DNA of 10,047 nt from Pseudomonadota bacterium (GCA_021817875.1 JAKAFQ010000116.1:1-10047); one strand, 5' to 3'; counted from the stretch's first letter, positions 1 through 6,680 are shown. Numbers and translations: made by a program. Notes: a model not told the origin generated them from the letters alone.

Positions 1-2016
1 GAAATTGGTGCAGGCCGGCAGGATCAGGTCGGCGAATCGGGTTTCGCCCTCGTCCCAGATCGACTGGTTGAGCACGAACTCCAGGCTCTCGCTGCGCAGC
101 GCATCGGCCAGGCGGTTGCTTTCCATGGTGGTGCCGAAATGCGAGCTGCCGTATTTGTACATCATGCGCACCGGCGAATGGCCGGGCGAGGGGTAGCTGA
201 ACTTCTGGAACTGGCCTTCGAGCGAGCGGCTGTCGGTGGGGTAGCCTTCCGTCCTGCCGTCGAGGATCGCCTCCGGAATACGCAGCCGCGGCACCTTCTG
301 CGTCACCGTGTTCATGCTGATCAGATGCGGCAGGCGCTGGTAGTTCTGCACCACATCGGCCGTGCCCTCGATGTCCCCCGAGATGCCGCCTTCGGCATAG
401 CCCGGAAAATAGAATTCCAGATCGACGGGCGTGCCCGTGCCCAGATTGCCGAAATTGATGCCGGGCTTGCCCAGCCCCTGCATCGTCATCAGGCAGACCA
501 TGGCGCGGGCCCACTGCGCGCCGGTGGCGGCGCGGTTGGCGCCACCGAAGGCGACGCCCTTGCCGCCGCAGGACAGGTAGGTCTTGTGAGTGCCCCACTC
601 GCGGGCGAGCGCACGCACGATGTGGGGTGCCACGCCGGTTTCGGCCGCCTGCCACTCGGGCGACTTGGGGGTGCCGTCGGTCTCGCCCAGAATATAGGCG
701 CGATATTTCTCGAAGCCGGTGGTGCGCCGGGCGATGTAATCGCGATCGTAAAGCCCTTCGTTGATCCAGACGTAGGCGATGGCATGGGCGAGCGCCGGGC
801 TGGTGCCCGGGACCGGCGCGATCCATTTCCCGCCCAGCCAGTTGGCGGTCGGATTCAGGTAGGGGTCGATGTGCACCATCCGGATGCCGAGCTGCCGGGC
901 CCACTGGCGGCGGATGGTGGCCTCGAAGGCGGCGTAGGAGGCGCAGGTCGATTCCGGGTCGGAGGCCCAGAACACGATCATCTCGGCGTTCTGCAGGGCG
1001 TCTTCGAGCTGGCCATAGGGCTCGGCGCCGCCCATGCGCATCGAGTTTCCGTAATGATGCATCGCGCCCCAGTACCAGCCCTCCCAGCTGTCGGGGTTGG
1101 CCACCATGCGGGTATGGCCGATGGCGTTCATGAAGCGGATCTGGGCGCTCAGATAATAGCCGATGTTGCCCCAGCTATGATGCGAGCCGTGGCTCTCGAG
1201 GATGGCGCCGTGACCGTGCTCGCGACGGATGCGCTTGATCTCGCCGGCGGCCAGATCGAGCGCCTCGTCCCAGGAGATGCGCACGTAGCCGGACTTGCCG
1301 CGGTTCTGCGGATTGCGCGCGCCCTTGGGATCCCAGTCGACGCGCTTCATCGGGTAGAGCAGGCGCTGCGTCGAATACACCAGTGATTTGGATGCCAGGC
1401 CGTGCGGACTGAGCGTGGCGCGGTGCGGCGGCGAGAATTTCCGCCCGCGCGCCTCGATGACCCAGGGTTGCGGATCGTCCTTGCCGAATTCCATCGGCGT
1501 GACGCGCACGATTCTGCCGTCCTTCACGTACACGAACACCGGTCCGGCGTTCGTCTGGTTGACGTAGCGGATCTCGCCGTTGCCGACCGGGGTACCCTGG
1601 CGCCAGCCGTGCGTCAGCAGGGCATTGAGGATGTCGCTGAAGTGGACGGCGAGCTCATCCGGCCCGAGCACCTCGAATGCGAAATTCTTGGCCGCATTGA
1701 TCACCTCCATCGGATCGAGGAAGGGTCGCAGCAGCGGCCAGGCGAAGTGGAACATCCCGGAGCTCAGATGCACCAGGATGCGTGCCCCCAGCGCCGCAGT
1801 CTTGAAACGCAGCGTGAGCTCGGCATCGCTCCGCACGCCCGCGCCTGAGGTGAGCCGGCCTGCCTCGAAGCGGAACCAGCGGCCGCGCGATCCGTCCTTG
1901 ACCGTGATCTGGGCGGTGAAGTCGCGTGCGCCCATCAGCGCCCGCATCTTCGCCGAGCGCCGGGCGTGCAGCCTGATGACCCAGGGCAGGAACCAGAGAA
2001 TCAGGGAAAAGCGCAT
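1..2016 (-). CDS. SCP2-like domain fused to AthL/RhL-type molybdopterin oxidoreductase large subunit (partial, 3' end off window)
   Basis: The reading frame is open from ATG at 2016 to the window edge (672 codons), so the C-terminal third is missing. Residues 1-20 are hydrophobic with basic residues. Residues about 25-135 have a sterol-carrier-protein-2-like pattern: a beta-rich stretch (FTAQITVKDG, then WFRFEAGRL), then SDAELTLRF, then DPMEVINAAKNFAFEVLG. From about residue 145 it follows the large subunit of Pelobacter transhydroxylase (GPVFVYVKDG, RISWDEAL, NPDSWEGW, FPGY). By recall of that enzyme, the Mo ligand Ser is S310, with active-site D309, H279 and Y540 all present. There is no N-terminal [4Fe-4S] cysteine motif. 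No Tat signal is seen, so it is inferred to be cytoplasmic. ATG 2016 lacks a clear ribosome site. An in-frame ATG at 2058 directly follows GGAGG, with spacing too short, and would add 14 residues. The substrate is unknown. The molybdoenzyme assignment is firm and the SCP2 reading is likely. Confidence 0.85.
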   Translation of the reverse strand, partial: MRFSLILWFLPWVIRLHARRSAKMRALMGARDFTAQITVKDGSRGRWFRFEAGRLTSGAGVRSDAELTLRFKTAALGARILVHLSSGMFHFAWPLLRPFLDPMEVINAAKNFAFEVLGPDELAVHFSDILNALLTHGWRQGTPVGNGEIRYVNQTNAGPVFVYVKDGRIVRVTPMEFGKDDPQPWVIEARGRKFSPPHRATLSPHGLASKSLVYSTQRLLYPMKRVDWDPKGARNPQNRGKSGYVRISWDEALDLAAGEIKRIRREHGHGAILESHGSHHSWGNIGYYLSAQIRFMNAIGHTRMVANPDSWEGWYWGAMHHYGNSMRMGGAEPYGQLEDALQNAEMIVFWASDPESTCASYAAFEATIRRQWARQLGIRMVHIDPYLNPTANWLGGKWIAPVPGTSPALAHAIAYVWINEGLYDRDYIARRTTGFEKYRAYILGETDGTPKSPEWQAAETGVAPHIVRALAREWGTHKTYLSCGGKGVAFGGANRAATGAQWARAMVCLMTMQGLGKPGINFGNLGTGTPVDLEFYFPGYAEGGISGDIEGTADVVQNYQRLPHLISMNTVTQKVPRLRIPEAILDGRTEGYPTDSRSLEGQFQKFSYPSPGHSPVRMMYKYGSSHFGTTMESNRLADALRSESLEFVLNQSIWDEGETRFADLILPACTNF
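1256..1332 (-). repeat. 77-bp inverted repeat, left copy (inside leftward molybdoenzyme gene)
   Basis: Read on the minus strand, this segment matches plus-strand 2441-2517 at 76 of 77 bases, including 63 consecutive identical bases. It encodes D229 to about L253 of the leftward gene (DPKGARNPQNRG then KSGYVRISWDEAL). The flanks diverge at once on both sides. The copies lie in the same reading frame at homologous positions. Confidence 0.9.
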
Positions 2017-2118
2017 CGAGTATTCAAGTGTAGCAGGCGAGCGGATCCAGGACTCCATCCTCCGCCCGCCCCCCGGCAGGCGGCAAGTAACAATCCCTTG
2101 TGACACGATGCGGGATCG

Positions 2119-2158
2119 TTTTCGTGAGAAAATCCCCCGCCTGGGGACGGGGCCGTCC
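2119..2158 (+). promoter_or_regulatory. Leader of the rightward molybdoenzyme operon with overlapping inverted repeats
   Basis: The 175-bp divergent intergenic region (2017-2191) holds three small inverted repeats in a row: TTTTC-N4-GAAAA (2119-2132), TCCCC-N5-GGGGA (2133-2147) and GGACGG-GG-CCGTCC (2145-2158). The last two share bases 2145-2147 and cannot fully form together. They could be a leader structure or a protein site. I find no convincing sigma-70 promoter for either gene here; the best -35-like element is TTGTGA at 2098 without a good -10. Confidence 0.3.
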
Positions 2159-2191
2159 GGACCCGCCGAGACAGGGCGAAGGAGCACGATC

Positions 2192-4711
2192 GTGCCGACA
2201 CAGAGCTATACCAGTTGCACCAATTGCGGGCCCATCACCGTCGACGTGGAAGACGGGCGGGTGGTCCGTGTCCGTCCACTGGTGATCCAGGAGAGCGACC
2301 TCAAGCCCTGGACCATCAAAGCCGGGGGCAAGTCCTATTCTCCCCCGAAGAAGGTGACGCTGGCGCCCTATGTGCATGCCGAGCGCAACCGCCTCTATTC
2401 GGACGACCGCATCCGTTACCCCATGAAGCGGGTGGATTTCGATCCCAAGGGCGAGCGCAATCCGCAGAACCGCGGCAAGTCCGGCTACGTGCGCATCTCC
2501 TGGGACGAGGCGCTCGAGATCGTCGCGAGCGAGATCAAGCGCGTCCAGGGTACCTACGGCCCCTCGGCACTCGCGGCCATGACCTCATCGCACCACAATT
2601 GGGGTCTCGTCGGCTACAAGATGAGCGCTTTTTCGCGCTTTTTCAATTTCCTCGGCTACACGCAGGTATTCGACAACCCGGACAGCTGGGAAGGCTGGCA
2701 CTGGGGCGCGACCCATACGTACGGCTTCATCTGGCGGCTCGGCATGCCCGAGCCTTACGACATGCTGGAAGATGCGCTGCAGCATGCCGAGATGATCGTC
2801 TACTGGTCCAACGATCCCGATACGACCCGCGCGGTCTATGACGGCAGCGACGCGTCCATCTGGCGGCAGTGGCTGAAGGACAAGGGCGTGGCCATGACCT
2901 TCATCGATCCGTACCACAATCACACCGCCGCGGCCATGAACGGCAAGTGGCTGGCCCCGCGGCCGGGTACCGACGCCGCGGTGGCGCTCGCCGTCGCTCA
3001 TGTCTGGATCACCGAGGGCACCTACGACAAGCAGTATGTCGCCGATCGCACCATCGGCTTCCAGGAGTTCCGCGACTACGTCATGGGCGTCACCGACGGG
3101 GTGCCCAAGACGCCGGTGTGGGCCGAGGCCGAATCGGACGTGCCCGCGCGCAAGATCACGGCGCTGGCGCGCGAATGGGCCTCGAAGCGCACCGTGCTGT
3201 CGGCCGGTGCGCGCGGCGGCGAGGGCGGTGCCTGCCGCGCCGCTTACGCGACGGAATGGGCGAGGCTGATGGTGCTGCTGCAGGCGATGCAGGGACTCGG
3301 CAAGCCAGGGGTGTCCATCTGGGGCACCAGCATGGGCGCGCCGTGGAACAGCAACGTCTGGTTCCCGGGTTACGGTGACCTCGAAGGCCGCATCGCGACC
3401 TCGAGCAAGGTCGCGCGCATCATTCCCGAGAACAAAGTGCCGCAGAAGCTCTACCGGCTGAGTCTGCCCGAGGCGATCCTCGATCCGCCGGTGCACTGGA
3501 AGGGCGTCGGGTTCTGCAATCGCGATCTCGACCAGCAGTTCATCCCCTTCACCTATCCGATGGCCGGCTGCTCGGAGGTGAAGATGTTCTACCGCTACGG
3601 CGGCTCGTTCATCGGCAGCATGACCGACACCAGCAAGTGGCCGCGCATGTACCAGAGCCCGAAGCTGGAATTCGTGGTCAACCAGGATTGCTGGTGGTCG
3701 GGCGAGACCCGCTTCGCCGACATCATTCTGCCGGCGTGCACCTCGCTCGAGCGCGACGACATCGGCGAGTTCGGCGAGCCGGGCGGGCAGACCCGGGCCG
3801 GCGGCAGCGGCTGCAATTATCGGGTGGTGGTGCGGCTGCAGAAGGCGGTCGAGCCGCTGTGGGAATCGAAATCCGACTACCAGATCTTCAGCGACCTGGC
3901 CGGAAAGCTCGGCTTCCGGGAGGACTACACCGAAGGCAACACCGATCTCGACTGGGCGCGCAAGTTTTTCGAGATCTCCGACCTGCCGAAGTTCATCTCC
4001 TGGGAGGAGTTCGACCGCAAGGGCTATTACGTGATCAACGTGCCGGAGGATTACAAGTCCACCCCGGCGCTGCGCTGGTTCGCCGAGGGGCGCGCCTGCG
4101 ATACGCCCGACCCGAAGAATTTCAAGCGCAATACGGACAAGGCGCACGAGCTCGCCACCGACAGCGGCAAGATCGAATTCGCATCGGAAAGTCTGCGCCG
4201 CCTCGCTCCCGAGGACATGGAACGACCGGTCTCGCCGCGTTACATCCCGAGCTGGGAGGGGCATCGCTCCGAGGCGGCGAAAGTCTATCCGCTGCAGCTG
4301 ATGTCGCCGCATCCGCGCTTCAGCTTCCACACGCATTACGACAGCCACACCGCCTGGCTCAACGAGGTGCCCGGGCACCGCATCGTGAAGGATGGGTACG
4401 CGTGGTGGCCGGCGCGGCTGCATCCGCTCGATGCCACGGCGCGTGACATCCGCTCGGGCGACATCGTGCGCCTGTACAACGAGCGCGGCTCGGTGCTGTG
4501 CATCGCGCAGGTGACCGAGCGGGTGCGCCCGGGCGTGGTGCACTCGTATGAGTCGGCCGCCAAATACGATCCGCTGCAGCCGGGCAATCCCCGCTCGCCC
4601 GATCGCGCCGGCTGCGTGGCGCTGCTCACTCCCGGGCGACAGCTTTCACAGAACGCGGCGGGCATGGCCTGCAATTCGTGCCTGATCGAAGTAGAGAAAT
4701 GGCTGGGCTGA
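2192..4711 (+). CDS. AthL/RhL-type molybdopterin hydroxylase/transhydroxylase, large subunit
   Basis: The 839-residue protein belongs to the DMSO-reductase superfamily. It matches the large subunit of pyrogallol-phloroglucinol transhydroxylase (Pelobacter AthL, about 875 residues) and its relative resorcinol hydroxylase (RhL), which hydroxylate phenolic rings at a bis-MGD molybdenum centre. Start is GTG 2192, preceded by AAGGAG (2179-2184, 7-nt spacing). The open frame upstream of it overlaps the divergent gene and is not coding. Landmarks: RISWDEAL (101-108), SSHH with H134, NPDSWEGWHWG with D164 and Mo-ligand S165, and FPGY with Y394; these sit at a constant offset of 10 from the Pelobacter numbering as I recall it. 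C-terminal landmarks are LSPHPRFS-like (MSPHPRFSFHTH), YNERGSV and HSYES. There is no signal peptide, so it should act in the cytoplasm. C9 and C12 form a lone CxxC, not a full cluster motif. It forms an operon with the Fe-S subunit 10 nt downstream. The exact phenolic substrate cannot be told from sequence. Confidence 0.9.
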   Translation: MPTQSYTSCTNCGPITVDVEDGRVVRVRPLVIQESDLKPWTIKAGGKSYSPPKKVTLAPYVHAERNRLYSDDRIRYPMKRVDFDPKGERNPQNRGKSGYVRISWDEALEIVASEIKRVQGTYGPSALAAMTSSHHNWGLVGYKMSAFSRFFNFLGYTQVFDNPDSWEGWHWGATHTYGFIWRLGMPEPYDMLEDALQHAEMIVYWSNDPDTTRAVYDGSDASIWRQWLKDKGVAMTFIDPYHNHTAAAMNGKWLAPRPGTDAAVALAVAHVWITEGTYDKQYVADRTIGFQEFRDYVMGVTDGVPKTPVWAEAESDVPARKITALAREWASKRTVLSAGARGGEGGACRAAYATEWARLMVLLQAMQGLGKPGVSIWGTSMGAPWNSNVWFPGYGDLEGRIATSSKVARIIPENKVPQKLYRLSLPEAILDPPVHWKGVGFCNRDLDQQFIPFTYPMAGCSEVKMFYRYGGSFIGSMTDTSKWPRMYQSPKLEFVVNQDCWWSGETRFADIILPACTSLERDDIGEFGEPGGQTRAGGSGCNYRVVVRLQKAVEPLWESKSDYQIFSDLAGKLGFREDYTEGNTDLDWARKFFEISDLPKFISWEEFDRKGYYVINVPEDYKSTPALRWFAEGRACDTPDPKNFKRNTDKAHELATDSGKIEFASESLRRLAPEDMERPVSPRYIPSWEGHRSEAAKVYPLQLMSPHPRFSFHTHYDSHTAWLNEVPGHRIVKDGYAWWPARLHPLDATARDIRSGDIVRLYNERGSVLCIAQVTERVRPGVVHSYESAAKYDPLQPGNPRSPDRAGCVALLTPGRQLSQNAAGMACNSCLIEVEKWLG
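2441..2517 (+). repeat. 77-bp inverted repeat, right copy (inside rightward molybdoenzyme gene)
   Basis: This segment encodes D84 to about L108 of the rightward large subunit. It matches the reverse complement of 1256-1332 with a single mismatch (A at 2454). Identity over about 25 codons, including third positions, contrasts with the diverged sequence on each side. The two copies enclose 1,108 bp containing both N-termini and the divergent promoter region. Confidence 0.9.
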
Positions 4712-4721
4712 GGCACACATC

Positions 4722-5567
4722 ATGACCACATACGGAATGCTCATCGACGTCGACCGCTGCACCGGTTGTTACAATTGCGTCCTGGCGTGCCGCGACGAGC
4801 ACGCGGGCAACGATTACCGCCCGATCGCGGCGGCGCAGCCGGAAAAGGGCCAGAAATGGATCGACCTGCGCTCGTACGAGCGCGGCAAGCTGCCGCGCGT
4901 GCGGGTGGATTACGTGCCGCTGCCGTGCCAGCAGTGCAAGGATGCGCCGTGCCTGTCCGCCGCGCCGCCGGGGGCCGCCTACCGCCGGCCGGATGGCATC
5001 GTCATCATCGATCCGCAGAAAGCCAAGGGCCATCCGGAGATCGTGGCGTCCTGTCCGCACCGGGTCATTTTCTGGAACGAGACGGAGAACGTCGCGCAGA
5101 AATGCACCTTCTGCGCGCATCTGCTCGATCAGGGCCGCACGGAACCGCGCTGCGTCGAAGGCTGCCCGACCGAGGCCCTGGTGTTCGGCGATCTCGATGA
5201 TCCGTCCAGCAAGATCTCGCGGCTGCTCAAGAGCCGACCGAGCGAGGAGCTGCATCCGGAGTTCAACCTCAAACCGGCCGTGCGTTATATCGGCCTGCCC
5301 AAGCGCTTCGTCTCGGGCGAGATCGCTCTGGCCGACCGGATGCATGAGCCGGCCGCAGGCGTGCGGCTGTCGTTGCACGATGGCACCCAGGCGCGTGCTG
5401 GCGTAACGGATGCCTACGGGGATTTCAGCTTCGATGGCCTCGAAGCGGGTGCAAGCTACGTGCTGCGTGTCACCGCGAAGGGCTACCAGACGCGTGAGAT
5501 CACCGTCGGCACGCGCAATGACGTCGACCTCGGCACCGTGGTGCTGGAGCCGGCCGGCGCCCGATAG
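4722..5567 (+). CDS. AthS/RhS-type Fe-S subunit with C-terminal Ig-like domain
   Basis: The 281-residue electron-transfer partner of the upstream large subunit matches the Pelobacter transhydroxylase small subunit along its length. The cluster cysteines are C13, C16, C19, C23; C69, C72, C77 and C111; and C128, C131, C144, C148. That makes 12, enough for three [4Fe-4S] clusters, as reported for the transhydroxylase. The usual fourth cluster of DMSO-reductase-type beta subunits is missing (position 81 is Ala, and motif 3 keeps only C111). VAQKCTFCAHLLD is strongly family-like. Residues about 205-281 form a carboxypeptidase-regulatory/Cna-B-like Ig fold (TDAYGDFSFDGLEAG, then YVLRVTAKGY), also present in the Pelobacter subunit. 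There is no signal peptide, so it is inferred to be cytoplasmic. GAGG at 4710-4713 overlaps the upstream stop and serves as ribosome site. It may also serve the leftward paralog, for which no other small subunit is visible. Confidence 0.9.
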   Translation: MTTYGMLIDVDRCTGCYNCVLACRDEHAGNDYRPIAAAQPEKGQKWIDLRSYERGKLPRVRVDYVPLPCQQCKDAPCLSAAPPGAAYRRPDGIVIIDPQKAKGHPEIVASCPHRVIFWNETENVAQKCTFCAHLLDQGRTEPRCVEGCPTEALVFGDLDDPSSKISRLLKSRPSEELHPEFNLKPAVRYIGLPKRFVSGEIALADRMHEPAAGVRLSLHDGTQARAGVTDAYGDFSFDGLEAGASYVLRVTAKGYQTREITVGTRNDVDLGTVVLEPAGAR

Positions 5568-5581
5568 GATCCGCGCCGGCC
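5552..5581 (+). terminator. GC-rich hairpin at the end of the molybdoenzyme operon
   Basis: GGCCGGCGC (5552-5560) pairs with GCGCCGGCC (5573-5581) around a 12-nt loop that contains the stop codon of the Fe-S subunit. No T-run follows, so a factor-independent terminator is doubtful. It may act as a pause or mRNA-stabilising structure. Confidence 0.35.
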
Positions 5582-5634
5582 ACTGCCGGCGGGCGGTGTT
5601 CCTGCTGGCGGGGCTCGCGGGCCGGGCGGGGCGC

Positions 5635-5655
5635 GCATACGTACCCGCATACGTA
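5635..5655. repeat. Direct repeat GCATACGTA x2, 12-bp period
   Basis: GCATACGTA occurs at 5635-5643 and again at 5647-5655, each containing the palindrome TACGTA. The 12-bp period puts the copies on roughly the same helix face. CATAC also occurs in the operator-like block near 5860. This may be a protein-binding site; no regulator can be named. Confidence 0.35.
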
Positions 5656-5708
5656 TCAGTGCCTATTTCCTCCGGGCGGCACACCCTTTAAAACATTGAC
5701 ATTCGTCA

Positions 5709-5739
5709 GTCCGGGGCGGTTCTGAGCACCGCCCCGGAC
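5709..5739. terminator. Perfect 12-bp GC-rich stem-loop
   Basis: GTCCGGGGCGGT (5709-5720) is the exact reverse complement of ACCGCCCCGGAC (5728-5739), with the 7-nt loop TCTGAGC. This is the strongest hairpin I noticed in the window and lies between two operons. There is no T-tract directly after it on either strand, so it is an unusual terminator candidate and may be bidirectional or Rho-assisted. Confidence 0.5.
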
Positions 5740-5811
5740 GCGACGAGCCGGTTTCTACCTACAATCACCCGGATGTTGGGATCGCGTCACGCCAGATGTT
5801 GGTCGGGCAGA

Positions 5812-5842
5812 TTGACATCCGGGAAGAATATGATACTATGAT
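5812..5842 (+). promoter_or_regulatory. Sigma-70-like promoter of the dsrC-dsrMKJO operon
   Basis: A perfect TTGACA (5812-5817) is followed by TATGAT (5837-5842, 5 of 6 to consensus) at 19-bp spacing, or by TACTAT (5834-5839) at 16 bp. A start site near 5849 would give a leader of about 40 nt before dsrC. The -10 lies inside the repeat block, which suggests repression by the binding protein. Confidence 0.5.
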
Positions 5843-5864
5843 ACTGCGTATGACATTATCATAC
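5829..5864. promoter_or_regulatory. Operator-like array of TATGATAC half-sites
   Basis: TATGATAC occurs twice in tandem (5829-5836, 5837-5844). After TGCG comes TATGACAT (5849-5856) and then TATCATAC (5857-5864). GTATGA-N5-TCATAC (5848-5864) is a perfect 6-bp dyad. The block is AT-rich in a very GC-rich region and overlaps the predicted -10 and start site. No known regulator motif is recognised with confidence. Confidence 0.5.
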
Positions 5865-5890
5865 TTTGTTCATGGCTGGGGAGTCAGGTA

Positions 5891-6208
5891 ATGCCCACAT
5901 ATCAGGTTGAAAATCGCAGCTACGAAGTCGACGACGATGGATTCCTCCAGGAGCCGGAGCTCTGGAACGAGGAGGTCGCCCGTGACCTCGCGCTCGCCGA
6001 GGGCATCCCGGAACTCACCCCGCCGCACTGGCAGCTGATCAAGTACATCCGCAATTACTTTTATTCCTACGGCGTGGCGCCGATGGTGCGCAAGGTCTGC
6101 CGCGACAACAAGATGGATCTCGATGAGATCTACAAGTTGTTCCGCTCCGGCCCCGCCAAGGGCGCCTGCAAGGTGGCCGGGCTCGCGAAGCCGACCGGTT
6201 GCGTGTAG
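5891..6208 (+). CDS. dsrC: DsrC, sulfur-carrier protein of dissimilatory sulfur metabolism
   Basis: The 105-residue protein has the DsrC/TusE fold signature and the diagnostic C-terminal arm GPAKGACK...KPTGCV. Both redox cysteines are present: C93 and the penultimate C104, 10 residues apart. This makes it true DsrC; TusE-like forms keep only the penultimate one. In the family these cysteines carry sulfur as a trisulfide from sulfite reductase DsrAB and are reduced by DsrMKJOP. The protein lacks the short insertion before the arm seen in Allochromatium DsrC and E. coli TusE, so it resembles sulfate-reducer forms. An extra C70 is present. GGGGAG (5878-5883) lies 7 nt before the ATG. It is the first gene of the operon, 4 nt before the next, under the operator-like promoter. 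Cytoplasmic. Confidence 0.96.
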   Translation: MPTYQVENRSYEVDDDGFLQEPELWNEEVARDLALAEGIPELTPPHWQLIKYIRNYFYSYGVAPMVRKVCRDNKMDLDEIYKLFRSGPAKGACKVAGLAKPTGCV

Positions 6209-6212
6209 GGCC

Positions 6213-6680
6213 ATGACCGTGCGGGCCACCGTCGAGGAACGTTGGCTTGGCGCGGCGGCCGCCGTCTATGGCGGCCTGATCGCCGCGCATGCCGTGGGCG
6301 AGCGCGACCCGTTCCGCAATCCCATCGGGCATACGCTGCGCAGGAGCGTCGCGGCGCTGGTCGAGCAGTTCTTCGGTGCAATGGATGAGCCGGCCATCGA
6401 TGCGGCATTTGCCGAGATCATGGCGCTGCGCTCGATCCAGGATCTGTCGCTCGAGCGGGCGGTCGGATTCGTCTTCGCGCTGCGCGGCATCGCGCGTGAG
6501 GAGGCCCCGCAGATGCAGGCGGCCGATGTGGAGGCGCGCATCGACCGTATGGCCCTCGCGGCCTTCAGACAGTATCTCGCCTGTCGCGAGCGGCTCGCCG
6601 AACTGAAGCTGAACGAGCAGCTTCGCGCCATCGGCGTCAGCCGCCTGCGCGCCGCCCGCAGCCCGGGTGTGCCCGCATGA
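6213..6680 (+). CDS. RsbRD N-terminal domain protein of the dsr operon
   Basis: This is a 155-residue soluble, mainly helical protein. The pattern ERDPFRNPIGHTLRRS near residues 30-45, then LRSIQDLSLERAVGFVFALR, and the C-terminal ARIDRMALAAFRQYLACRE match the RsbRD_N (RsbT co-antagonist N-terminal) domain protein commonly found directly before dsrM in sulfate reducers. RsbRD_N is a globin-like sensory or regulatory domain in stressosome proteins, but its job in dsr operons is not established and there is no STAS domain here. ATG 6213 is chosen because it sits 4 nt after the dsrC stop. An upstream in-frame ATG at 6123 lies inside dsrC. The stop overlaps dsrM by 4 nt (ATGA), indicating translational coupling. 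Confidence 0.8.
   Translation: MTVRATVEERWLGAAAAVYGGLIAAHAVGERDPFRNPIGHTLRRSVAALVEQFFGAMDEPAIDAAFAEIMALRSIQDLSLERAVGFVFALRGIAREEAPQMQAADVEARIDRMALAAFRQYLACRERLAELKLNEQLRAIGVSRLRAARSPGVPA

Larger units (their letters stand above)
5568..5890. other. Intergenic regulatory region before dsrC
   Basis: I see no gene in these 323 bases. The first about 75 bases are very GC-rich and carry on an open frame with no family likeness. The centre has a direct repeat and a strong hairpin. The last about 80 bases become AT-rich and hold the promoter and operator-like repeats of the dsrC operon. ATTGACATYCG occurs twice, at 5695 and 5811. Confidence 0.6.

Noticed and set aside
139..1386. 415-codon plus-strand open frame over the leftward molybdoenzyme
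   Set aside because: The minus strand reads a continuous recognisable AthL-type protein. The plus frame is an antisense shadow.
1580..2191. N-terminal extension of the rightward molybdoenzyme
   Set aside because: It overlaps the divergent gene and shows no homology. GTG 2192 has a good AAGGAG site and starts where the family sequence begins.
2585..4543. 652-codon open frame on the minus strand opposite the rightward molybdoenzyme
   Set aside because: It mirrors a firmly identified gene, has Arg/His/Ala-rich composition and no family motifs. GC-rich codon bias keeps antisense frames open.
5410..5691. 93-codon ORF running from the Fe-S subunit into the intergenic gap
   Set aside because: Most of it overlaps the Fe-S subunit in another frame. 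The tail has no motif or ribosome site.
5872..5910. 12-codon ORF just before dsrC, considered as a leader peptide
   Set aside because: It overlaps the dsrC ribosome site and start in another frame, has no ribosome site of its own, and has no amino-acid run typical of attenuation.
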